35,925 nucleotides of DNA from a virus. The translations under genes and the position numbers were made by a program. Where the stretch lies: positions 1 through 35,925 of IMG/VR virus record IMGVR_UViG_3300010885_005330, one strand, 5' to 3'. Below are positions 15,245 through 20,898 of this stretch, piece after piece; positions within the stretch are counted from its first letter, which is position 1, and every line of letters begins with the position of its first letter. Under the pieces are notes generated by a model. The model ran no database searches. It was not told where the DNA came from and worked only from the letters and a program-made list of their open reading frames with translations.

Positions 15245-15708
15245 GATCTAGGGCCACTTCGGCGGGTTTCGTCGGTCGCGGTCGGGTCAAATTCGTTCAA
15301 GATGTAGGCGCATGGATCATCCATATAAATGCGCGTTTCTTCTACGCGTAGGCGTAGGTTCACGCATTCCGCTGGCGTGAACAAAGGGCCGCCGGTAACC
15401 GTGCGGATAATACCGGCCGGATCATCGTCCGGATGAAAAATCCGGTCGCTGTTGTGCAATTCGTAAAAAAAGTCGGCCGCGTCCTGCTCCGATTTGATGG
15501 GCGTTGAATAGCGGGTAACGGTTAAATCTATCCATTGACCCGCGTTATTGTTACCGGCCGCGTTTTCGTCATAGAACGCGTCCAGTGAATCGAACAATAT
15601 GACGCAATCGTCAGTTATCGACAGAATGCGCCCATCGTTCAATTCGACCATGTCAACCATGCAGTTGCCGCCGGTATTCTCACTGAATATTTTCTTAACG
15701 TAGTTCAT
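15241..15708 (-). CDS. Hypothetical acidic phage protein (155 aa)
   Basis: The first half is beta-rich (VELNDGRILSITDDCVILFD). The second half contains DRIFHPDDDPAGII and GGPLFTPAECVNLRLRVEE, and I have seen similar sequence in other phage hypothetical proteins. Its strongly acidic character, together with the operon of small host-takeover-type proteins, would fit a DNA-mimic or inhibitor, but that is speculation. Both ends overlap neighbours by ATGA. Confidence 0.75.
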   Translation of the reverse strand: MNYVKKIFSENTGGNCMVDMVELNDGRILSITDDCVILFDSLDAFYDENAAGNNNAGQWIDLTVTRYSTPIKSEQDAADFFYELHNSDRIFHPDDDPAGIIRTVTGGPLFTPAECVNLRLRVEETRIYMDDPCAYILNEFDPTATDETRRSGPRS

Positions 15709-15860
15709 GATGTAACCCTCACTGGTGCGATGTATGCCTCAAACCCGTTACGCCGCAGCCATGCGACGACCCGCTGCGCCCGATGTCGCGCCATCAGACG
15801 ACGACCTAGCGGCTTAGACGTAGCGCCGCCGCAGAATAGATTGACCGTGTAGAGTGTCAT
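15705..15860 (-). CDS. Short basic protein (51 aa)
   Basis: The frame from ATG 15860 to TGA 15705 overlaps both neighbours by ATGA. The product (MTLYTVNLFCGGATSKPLGR, then an Arg-rich helix and a beta-like end) is very basic, so nucleic-acid or acidic-protein binding is conceivable. No known motif is present. Confidence 0.65.
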   Translation of the reverse strand: MTLYTVNLFCGGATSKPLGRRLMARHRAQRVVAWLRRNGFEAYIAPVRVTS

Positions 15861-16216
15861 TCGGTTAGCTCCTTTGGTATTTCAACTTCATCACCCAGCT
15901 TGCTGGAAACGTAGCAGCGCATAGCTGCGATTAGTGGTGTCTGGCCTTCTGACGCCATGTGTGTCTCGGCGATGTAAGCATCCCAATCTTCACCGTTTGG
16001 AACAATCTCTAAACGCTCGCGCTCAATGATCGGGCCACCTTGTGCCCAGTTTGTTGATGGGGTGTATGACTGTGCCCAACCTTTAGAGAGTGCGCGGTCT
16101 TTTCCGTCTAGCGTTATCCAGTAGGTGGCAACGGTGTCATGCCATAAGCCTGTCCCGCCTTCACACTTCGCCACTGCCCAATCAAGTTGAGCACCAATAA
16201 GTTCAGATGTTTTCAT
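15857..16216 (-). CDS. NinX/DUF2591-like protein (119 aa)
   Basis: The signature of the family is present: KTSELIGAQLDWAVAKCEG at the start, then YTPSTNWAQGGPIIERERL, and the ending PLIAAMRCYVSSKLGDEVEI. DUF2591 includes the NinX proteins of lambdoid phages and many related phages; the biochemical role is not established. It is close to the usual family length and coupled on both sides by ATGA overlaps. Confidence 0.88.
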   Translation of the reverse strand: MKTSELIGAQLDWAVAKCEGGTGLWHDTVATYWITLDGKDRALSKGWAQSYTPSTNWAQGGPIIERERLEIVPNGEDWDAYIAETHMASEGQTPLIAAMRCYVSSKLGDEVEIPKELTE

Positions 16217-16410
16217 GATAAAGCCCGATCTAATTGCATTTGCAAGTCTTCCGCGTGATTCTCTGCGCGTGTCAGTTCCAGCTTGACCGCTTCCAGTTCG
16301 GCGACCGTCTCGCCTATGGCTTGCGCCAACTGCTCAAGCCGGTGATATAGATCGGCAATTGCCAAGTTACCGGCCATATATGCCGCGCGTTCGTTTTCGT
16401 CGTTGGTCAT
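16213..16410 (-). CDS. Small coiled-coil protein (65 aa)
   Basis: ATG 16410 is preferred over a much longer upstream extension because AAGGGG lies seven bases before it and the extension would run antisense-like through the next gene's frame. Residues about 20-64 form a continuous Leu/Glu/Ala coiled coil (AQAIGETVAELEAVKLELTR). It overlaps the NinX-like gene by ATGA. The function is unknown. Confidence 0.7.
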   Translation of the reverse strand: MTNDENERAAYMAGNLAIADLYHRLEQLAQAIGETVAELEAVKLELTRAENHAEDLQMQLDRALS

Positions 16411-16420
16411 GCTAAGCCCC

Positions 16421-16750
16421 TTAGAATTGTGCGTAAACAATAGTACCGGCGGCCGTTTCGCCGATAACGGATGTGTTGTCGTTAAGATATGCGCGTGCAT
16501 GGTCACGTTCGCCGTCTGTGTCGCCTTCCTCAATGGCGCTAAATTCCAGCCCGTAATTTTCCGCAATCTGCTCGATTGTTTCTTCTGCGTAATCGCAGCA
16601 AATAGCGATAACGTCAAGTTCCATATCGGGATCGGCTTCCTCAAAGTAGTCGAACAACAGACCCAGCGCGTCATATGAGAATTGTTTAGCGCGGCCCATT
16701 GAATGAAACGCGTCACGGAACTGACCAGCGGATGAAATAGTTGTGTGCAT
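16421..16750 (-). CDS. Conserved phage protein with SAGQFRDAF motif (109 aa)
   Basis: AAAGGA lies nine bases before ATG 16750. The protein opens with SAGQFRDAFHSMGRAKQFSY and has LDVIAICCDYAE in the middle. This is a recurrent phage protein of unknown function that I recognise from its pattern rather than from an assigned family name. It is acidic and ends in a short beta-like segment (TIVYAQF). A 9-bp perfect inverted repeat lies in its leader (16786-16809). Confidence 0.78.
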   Translation of the reverse strand: MHTTISSAGQFRDAFHSMGRAKQFSYDALGLLFDYFEEADPDMELDVIAICCDYAEETIEQIAENYGLEFSAIEEGDTDGERDHARAYLNDNTSVIGETAAGTIVYAQF

Positions 16751-16785
16751 TTTGGTTTTCCTTTAGTTGACTGGCGTGATTGCCC

Positions 16786-16809
16786 GTTAACCCTCTGCGA
16801 AGGGTTAAC
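16786..16809. repeat. Perfect 9-bp inverted repeat
   Basis: GTTAACCCT (16786-16794) and AGGGTTAAC (16801-16809) are exact complements around a 6-base loop. There is no T-run on either side, so it does not look like a terminator. The arms contain GGGTTA, the same core as the repeats at 17.3-17.7 kb, so it may be an outlying binding site. As RNA it would form a stable stem in the leader of the 109-residue gene. Confidence 0.7.
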
Positions 16810-16815
16810 AGTCAG

Positions 16816-16932
16816 TCACTTAGTTAGAACGTCAAAATAGGCCAGCATCAGGACTACGCCTACGCTGACGATGACTATCGCGCCCATGATGTCGAACAGT
16901 GCGCGGCGTGCTTTGGTAGGTATGCGGTTCAT
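16816..16932 (-). CDS. Short single-pass membrane protein (38 aa)
   Basis: ATG 16932 is preceded by GAGG about nine bases upstream. The product has a basic head (MNRIPTKARRALFD) and one transmembrane helix at about 15-33 (MGAIVIVSVGVVLMLAYF), ending TGA at 16816. Positive-inside topology puts the head in the cytoplasm. A good promoter lies just upstream. The function is unknown. Confidence 0.6.
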   Translation of the reverse strand: MNRIPTKARRALFDIMGAIVIVSVGVVLMLAYFDVLTK

Positions 16933-16962
16933 TTTCTGCCCTCGTTTGTTGTTGATGTATTG

Positions 16963-16990
16963 AGTGTACACGATTCTTTTACACTGTCAG
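16963..16990 (-). promoter_or_regulatory. Leftward sigma70-like promoter
   Basis: Read on the minus strand, CTGACA (16990-16985), a 16-base spacer and TACACT (16968-16963) make a promoter about 30 bases before ATG 16932. The region also contains the inverted pair AGTGTA/TACACT spaced by 11 bases, which could be an operator. It would give the operon 16932-14276 its own transcript start. Confidence 0.5.
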
Positions 16991-17009
16991 GGATTTATTT
17001 ACTAAGTGT

Positions 17010-17264
17010 TTACCCTGCAAAGACTTCCGCGCGGTTGTTGACGCGGTAATGATGCTGTCCGATCTGCACATAGGTTGCGCCCTTCTTGTCGCGCTGCTCG
17101 ACTGAGGCGATGCACGGCCACGGATGCGCGGCGGCGCGTTCTAATATGTTGGTCGTTTGGTTGCGCGACAAAAAGCCGTAACGTTGTAAAAGGGAGAGTT
17201 CAGCGTCGAACGAGGCGAGGGTCAGATGCTGCACGGGTTGGGAGATGAACAGGCGTTTTGTCAT
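17010..17264 (-). CDS. Hypothetical protein at the head of the leftward operon (84 aa)
   Basis: This is the first leftward gene next to the repeat-rich control region. A weak GGAAA precedes ATG 17264. The protein has a helical first half (LASFDAELSLLQRYGFLSRN) and a beta-rich second half (ATYVQIGQHHYRVNNRAEVF), a layout compatible with a small winged-helix-like fold. I cannot show a DNA-binding motif. Its position makes it a candidate regulator; the call as a gene is moderate. Confidence 0.6.
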   Translation of the reverse strand: MTKRLFISQPVQHLTLASFDAELSLLQRYGFLSRNQTTNILERAAAHPWPCIASVEQRDKKGATYVQIGQHHYRVNNRAEVFAG

Positions 17265-17292
17265 GGTTTTCCGATAAAGTTAAAGAACTGTA

Positions 17293-17322
17293 ATTTTACC
17301 CTAGATTGTCTTTTTACGTCGA
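17293..17322 (-). promoter_or_regulatory. Possible leftward promoter for the 84-residue gene
   Basis: On the minus strand TCGACG (17322-17317), 18 bases, then TAAAAT (17298-17293) gives a plausible but imperfect promoter with a leader of about 20 bases to ATG 17264. The -10 is good and the -35 is weak. Confidence 0.35.
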
Positions 17323-17469
17323 GCTGTATTTTGTCTGGGTCAGTTGGGTTATGGTTTGGGTTATGGTTTGGCGGGGATGACCCATCGCGGAAGCCTTATA
17401 GCGCCTCACTATTTACCGCTTATGGGTCATTTGGGTTATGGGTTGTATTTTTAGATAAAAGTATTAAAA

Positions 17470-17489
17470 CACTGTATATACATACAGTG
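17470..17489. promoter_or_regulatory. LexA/SOS-box-like operator
   Basis: CACTGTATATACATACAGTG is a 20-bp dyad with perfect 8-base arms and contains CTG-N10-CAG with the alternating TA centre of the gammaproteobacterial/betaproteobacterial LexA consensus. It lies in the control region among the iterons. A TATATA inside it, preceded by TG, could be the -10 of a rightward promoter, which would place the operator over the promoter as in host SOS genes. Confidence 0.65.
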
Positions 17490-17638
17490 GTGTAAAATTA
17501 CACTATTACAAGTCAGCAACTTCGTTGGGTCAGCCTAAATGACCCATAAACCCATGACCGCGCTATCGGCCACGTTTTATGTATGGGTCATTTGGGTCAC
17601 TGGTTTGAGCTTGACCCATATGACCCATGATGTATGTG

Positions 17639-17683
17639 TCTGCTCCTTAATCGATAGCAAGCTCTGCTCCTTAATCGATAGCA
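17639..17683. repeat. Tandem 21-bp direct repeat, 24-bp period
   Basis: Two identical 21-base units (17639-17659 and 17663-17683) are separated by three bases. Each contains CCTTAATCGATAGC with an ATCGAT core. Spacing of 24 bp places them on nearly the same helical face, as expected for cooperative protein binding. Confidence 0.8.
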
Positions 17684-17791
17684 GCATGTTGTAAGCGGTC
17701 AACTTGTTTGGGTCAACCTAAACGACCCATGAATCCATTCGTTGATGCTTATATAAGCAAGTACCAGGCTAATCGCAAAAACAAAAAAGTC

Positions 17792-17812
17792 GGGGCAGGG
17801 GGGTGGGCAGGG
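17792..17812 (+). other. G-quadruplex motif
   Basis: Four G-runs of 4, 6, 3 and 3 with loops of 2, 1 and 2 bases satisfy the strict G3+N1-7 rule. It lies about 110 bases before the small terminase start, between the repeat cluster and an A/T tract (17852-17883), all non-coding. Confidence 0.6.
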
Positions 17813-17850
17813 CCGACGACAGGGCCAGCCGTTGCCGTAGGGGCTGCACG

Positions 17851-17888
17851 GAAAATTTTTTCTAGCAAAATTTTTTTAATATATGATC
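17851..17888 (+). promoter_or_regulatory. A/T tract and possible late promoter before terminase
   Basis: A decamer AAAATTTTTT occurs twice in phase, followed by TAATATATGAT. TATGAT (17882-17887) or TAATAT (17877-17882) could be a -10, but I see no good -35. The tract is likely bent, and a phage- or host-factor-dependent late promoter is possible. The region 17265-17919 holds no gene I can support. Confidence 0.35.
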
Positions 17889-17919
17889 CAAGCACACGCA
17901 TACCGTGGCTGGAGAATCC

Positions 17920-18363
17920 ATGTTTTACTCGCTTCCATACGAAGCGCGCAAAGTCGAAGCGACTGAGGCGCGCCTCAACGCCATATACGACGCCGCCAAA
18001 CTTGGCCTCAAAGGCGACACCCTAGCCTTGGCCGCAGGGATGCTGCCGCAAGAGTACCGGCAACTGTGCCAGCTAGACCCAATCGCCGAAGTGGCAGCGC
18101 TAAAAGGCCGCGCCGATGGCGAGATCACGGCGTCTAGGCAACTGCACGCGGCTGCTGCCGAAGGCGACGCCAAGGCCAGCTTGGCTATCTTGCAGAACGT
18201 TCACGGTTGGGTGGCTAAGCAAGCCATCACCATCGACGTCGATCAGCGCATCAGCATCACCGCCGCGCTGGCGCAGGCCGAACAACGCGTTATGGAAGTG
18301 ATTGAAAATGATGTACGTGATCGTGTTCTTATGCCTAGTCTTCTTGATAAACAAGTGGTTTGA
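17920..18363 (+). CDS. Terminase small subunit-like protein (147 aa)
   Basis: TGGAGA lies four bases before ATG 17920; a GTG at 17905 is possible but puts the ribosome site inside the gene. The N-terminal half is helical, with a helix-turn-helix-like stretch around residues 25-60 (GDTLALAAGMLPQEYRQLCQ). The C-terminal part holds a beta segment (ITIDVDQRISI) and a helix. It directly precedes the large terminase with a 4-base gap. The small subunit recognises the packaging site, which may lie in or near this gene. Identification rests on layout and fold pattern, not on a catalytic motif. Confidence 0.78.
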   Translation: MFYSLPYEARKVEATEARLNAIYDAAKLGLKGDTLALAAGMLPQEYRQLCQLDPIAEVAALKGRADGEITASRQLHAAAAEGDAKASLAILQNVHGWVAKQAITIDVDQRISITAALAQAEQRVMEVIENDVRDRVLMPSLLDKQVV

Positions 18364-18367
18364 CTAG

Positions 18368-19894
18368 ATGCAGTCAACAATCTACTCAGCCGAAGATGAA
18401 CAAGCGCTAATGGCCCGTCTGTGGAGTCCACAGATCAAGGACAACCCGTTTGCGTTTGTGATGTTGACGTTTCCTTGGGGCGTCAAGGGCACACCGCTGG
18501 AAAACTTCAGTGGGCCGCGCAAGTGGCAGCGCGAGGTGCTGCAAAGCATAACGGCGCACGTCCAACAAAACAACGGCAAAGTTGACTTCAACACGCTACG
18601 GCAAGCGGTGTCATCCGGTCGAGGGATCGGCAAGTCGGCGCTGGTGTCTTGGCTAGTGATCTGGATGCTGTCCACACGGATCGGCTCGACGACCATCGTG
18701 TCGGCTAACTCAGAGTCACAACTGCGGTCGGTGACATGGGCTGAGATAACTAAGTGGCTGGCGATGGGGCTGAACAGCCATTGGTTCGAAGTCAGCGCAA
18801 CGCGGCTAATACCAGCAAAGTGGCTGACGGAGCTAGTCGAGCGCGACCTGAGAAAAGGCACACGCTACTGGGGCGTCGAGGGGCGACTATGGTCAGCAGA
18901 GAACCCAGACGCGTTCGCGGGGGTACACAACTACGACGGCGTATTGGTCATATTTGACGAAGCGTCAGGTATCGACGACACCATCTGGGCGGTGACGGCT
19001 GGCTTTTTTACTGAAAACACACCCAATCGGTTCTGGCTGGCGTTCTCTAATCCGCGTCGCAACACAGGCTACTTCTACGAAACATTCCACTCTAAGCGCG
19101 ACTTTTGGGAAACCAAGGTAGTGGACGCCCGAACGGTCGAGGGGACAGACAAACAGGTCTATCAACAGATCATCGACGAATACGGGCCAGACTCCAGCCA
19201 AGCGCACGTCGAGGTGTATGGTCAGTTCCCCAACGCAGGCGACGATCAGTTTATTGGGATCATGCTGGTTGAAGACGCCATGCAGCGGGAGAAGTACAAA
19301 GACCAATCCGCGCCGATCGTGATCGGTGTAGACCCAGCACGGTTCGGGGCTGACGCGACAGTCATAGCTATCAGGCAGGGGCGGGACATAGTCAAGATCA
19401 TCCGGCATCGGGGCGACGACACCATGACAGTGGTCGGCTACGTAATCGAAGCTATTGAGGAGTTTAAGCCGACGCTAGTGGTCATCGACGAAGGTGGGCT
19501 AGGGGCTGGTATTGTCGATCGTTTAAAAGAGCAGCGGTACAAGGTCAAGGGCGTAAACTTTGGCAATAAGTCCAAAAACCCTATCATGTACGGTAATATG
19601 AGGGCGCAGATGTGGGGCGACATGCGGGAATGGCTCAAGACGGCTAGTATTCCAAACGATCGGTTCTTGAAAACTGACCTTATTTCGCCTATGATGAAGC
19701 CAGACTCGCGCGGGACGATCTTTTTAGAATCCAAAAAAGACATGAAGTCACGCGGTTTAGCGTCGCCGGACGCTGCTGACGCCATTGCGGTGACGTTTGC
19801 ATTTCCAGTGGCACACAGAGAGTACAATAATCGGGCCGTGCGTCGGAGCTACGCTGGCTCAGCAGAAACTGCAACTTCTTGGATGGGGTCATAG
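18368..19894 (+). CDS. Terminase large subunit, ATPase and nuclease (508 aa)
   Basis: The N-terminal ATPase has Walker A SSGRGIGKSA with K89, Walker B VLVIFDEASG with D197/E198, and a coupling segment LAFSNPRRNTG. The RNase H-like nuclease shows VIGVDPARFGADAT with D322, LVVIDEGGLGAGI with D374, and SPDAADA with D468/D471. All parts needed for translocation and cutting are present. The length is normal for P22/headful-type subunits. The stop TAG is followed immediately by the next ATG. Confidence 0.96.
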   Translation: MQSTIYSAEDEQALMARLWSPQIKDNPFAFVMLTFPWGVKGTPLENFSGPRKWQREVLQSITAHVQQNNGKVDFNTLRQAVSSGRGIGKSALVSWLVIWMLSTRIGSTTIVSANSESQLRSVTWAEITKWLAMGLNSHWFEVSATRLIPAKWLTELVERDLRKGTRYWGVEGRLWSAENPDAFAGVHNYDGVLVIFDEASGIDDTIWAVTAGFFTENTPNRFWLAFSNPRRNTGYFYETFHSKRDFWETKVVDARTVEGTDKQVYQQIIDEYGPDSSQAHVEVYGQFPNAGDDQFIGIMLVEDAMQREKYKDQSAPIVIGVDPARFGADATVIAIRQGRDIVKIIRHRGDDTMTVVGYVIEAIEEFKPTLVVIDEGGLGAGIVDRLKEQRYKVKGVNFGNKSKNPIMYGNMRAQMWGDMREWLKTASIPNDRFLKTDLISPMMKPDSRGTIFLESKKDMKSRGLASPDAADAIAVTFAFPVAHREYNNRAVRRSYAGSAETATSWMGS

Positions 19895-20158
19895 ATGGCT
19901 ACAAAGAAAAATGTATCGCTAAGCGTTGGACGCGGTGAAAAACTGCCTGTGTCTAAGGGCGCTGGGCTGACTGCCAAGGGCCGTGAAAAATACAACGCTG
20001 CTACTGGCAGCAATCTTAAAGCGCCAGCACCTAACCCTAAGACTAAGGCAGATCAAGGCCGTAAAGATTCATTCTGTGCGCGTATGGAAGGCGTGGTAAA
20101 GAACGCCAAAGGCGACGCAGAACGTGCCAAAGCATCACTTAAACGATGGAAGTGCTAA
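19895..20158 (+). CDS. DUF6321-like phage protein (87 aa)
   Basis: The Lys/Ala-rich protein contains GAGLTAKGREKYNAATGSNL (about 22-41), KDSFCARMEGVVKNA and a final LKRWKC, the pattern of the DUF6321 phage family. It starts directly after the terminase stop. Its function is unknown; its basic character and place beside the packaging genes suggest DNA or capsid association. Confidence 0.8.
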   Translation: MATKKNVSLSVGRGEKLPVSKGAGLTAKGREKYNAATGSNLKAPAPNPKTKADQGRKDSFCARMEGVVKNAKGDAERAKASLKRWKC

Positions 20159-20160
20159 TC

Positions 20161-20316
20161 ATGGCTACAAAACCTAACCTCTACTCAAACATCAGAGCAA
20201 AGCAAGCACGCATAGCCGCTGGCTCTAAAGAGAAGATGCGTGCGCCAGGTAGCAAAGGCGCACCGACAGACGCTGACTTCAAGATAGCAGCTAAGACGGC
20301 TAAAAAGGGGAAGTAA
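20161..20316 (+). CDS. Short basic phage protein (51 aa)
   Basis: The frame from ATG 20161 to TAA 20316 abuts the next ATG. The product (MATKPNLYSNIRAKQARIAA, then GAPTDADFKIAAKTAKKGK) is Lys/Ala-rich and recalls a recurrent small protein between terminase and portal in related phages. Unknown function, possibly DNA- or capsid-associated. Confidence 0.75.
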   Translation: MATKPNLYSNIRAKQARIAAGSKEKMRAPGSKGAPTDADFKIAAKTAKKGK

Positions 20317-20751
20317 ATGAGCTTTACAAAGCCTATCGGGGTGGCTTACCTTGACCAAGATATTATTGGCGCGGACACCGTTAGTGCTACGGTGGTCTAC
20401 GCTACTTCGCAACTTGGCTACACCAACGGCGCTTACGGGACAGTCACCCAGCAAAATAATAAAGCTACTGGCGTAACGTTGAACAAGACCGCTGGAACGA
20501 TTACAACTGCCAATGCTCAGATGGCCCCAAACGCTAAAGTTGCGTTTATTGTCACCAACAGCCAAGTGTCTGCCTTGGACACAGTCATTGTCAATATCGC
20601 ATCTGGTGCTACGGCTACCTTTGCTTATCTTATTGCTGTGGTAACGGTGCAAGATGGATTTTTTACAATTAACCTAGATAATGTGTCGAGCAACGCTTAT
20701 TCAGACATACTCAAGATTAATTTTGCTATTCTTCACGTTATGCCAGCATAA
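20317..20751 (+). CDS. Beta-rich structural protein, possible decoration or fibre protein (144 aa)
   Basis: Thr/Val/Ala-rich beta sequence with TGVTLNKTAGTITTANAQ and SALDTVIVNIASGATATF suggests an Ig-like or jelly-roll virion domain. The N-terminus (TKPIGVAYLDQ) matches that of the 172-residue protein at 29583 (TKPVGVAFSDP), so the two may share origin or an attachment element. It has no signal peptide. A surface decoration role is inferred. Confidence 0.75.
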   Translation: MSFTKPIGVAYLDQDIIGADTVSATVVYATSQLGYTNGAYGTVTQQNNKATGVTLNKTAGTITTANAQMAPNAKVAFIVTNSQVSALDTVIVNIASGATATFAYLIAVVTVQDGFFTINLDNVSSNAYSDILKINFAILHVMPA

Positions 20752-20759
20752 GGATTGTT

Positions 20760-20897
20760 ATGCCACTCGTTAAATCACCAAGCAAAGAAGCGTTTCGCAA
20801 GAACGTAAAAGCTGAAGTTAAAGCTGGCAAACCGCCAGCCCAAGCAGTAGCGATTGCATACGCTGTCAAGCGTGCAGCCGCGCCAAAGAAAAAATAG
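20760..20897 (+). CDS. Short basic phage protein (45 aa)
   Basis: The frame from ATG 20760 to TAG 20897 gives MPLVKSPSKEAFRKNVKAEV followed by KPPAQAVAIAYAVKRAA and a Lys tail. This is a recurrent small phage protein next to the portal gene. An in-frame extension of the portal gene starting at 20854 would overlap it; the portal start at 20899 avoids that. Function unknown. Confidence 0.8.
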   Translation: MPLVKSPSKEAFRKNVKAEVKAGKPPAQAVAIAYAVKRAAAPKKK

Positions 20898-20898
20898 C

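Larger units (their letters stand above)
17336..17728. repeat. Iteron-like GGGTYA repeat cluster, candidate replication origin
   Basis: About 14 copies of GGGTCA/GGGTTA occur in both orientations. They lie near 17337, 17346, 17358, 17378(-), 17424, 17433, 17527, 17540(-), 17585, 17594, 17612(-), 17621(-) and 17710, with a CGACCC variant at 17723. Several are arranged as dyads: TGGGTCA and TGACCCA around a 7-base loop at 17526-17546, and a 17-bp arm pair with one mismatch at 17583-17628. A stretch of about 40 bp at 17515-17560 recurs imperfectly near 17698-17745. No gene is convincing here. Clustered repeats between divergent transcription units are typical of origins or multi-site regulator regions. 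Confidence 0.7.

Noticed and set aside
17539-17694. 51-codon plus-strand frame through the iterons, with a hydrophobic middle and an in-frame duplicated CSLIDS
   Set aside because: No ribosome site, and the sequence consists of GGGTCA repeats and the 24-bp direct repeat. The frame is better explained as a by-product of the repeats.
17708-18025. 105-codon plus-strand frame before and over the small terminase gene
   Set aside because: It overlaps the terminase gene in another frame, has no ribosome site, and its middle is the G-rich and A/T-rich non-coding DNA.
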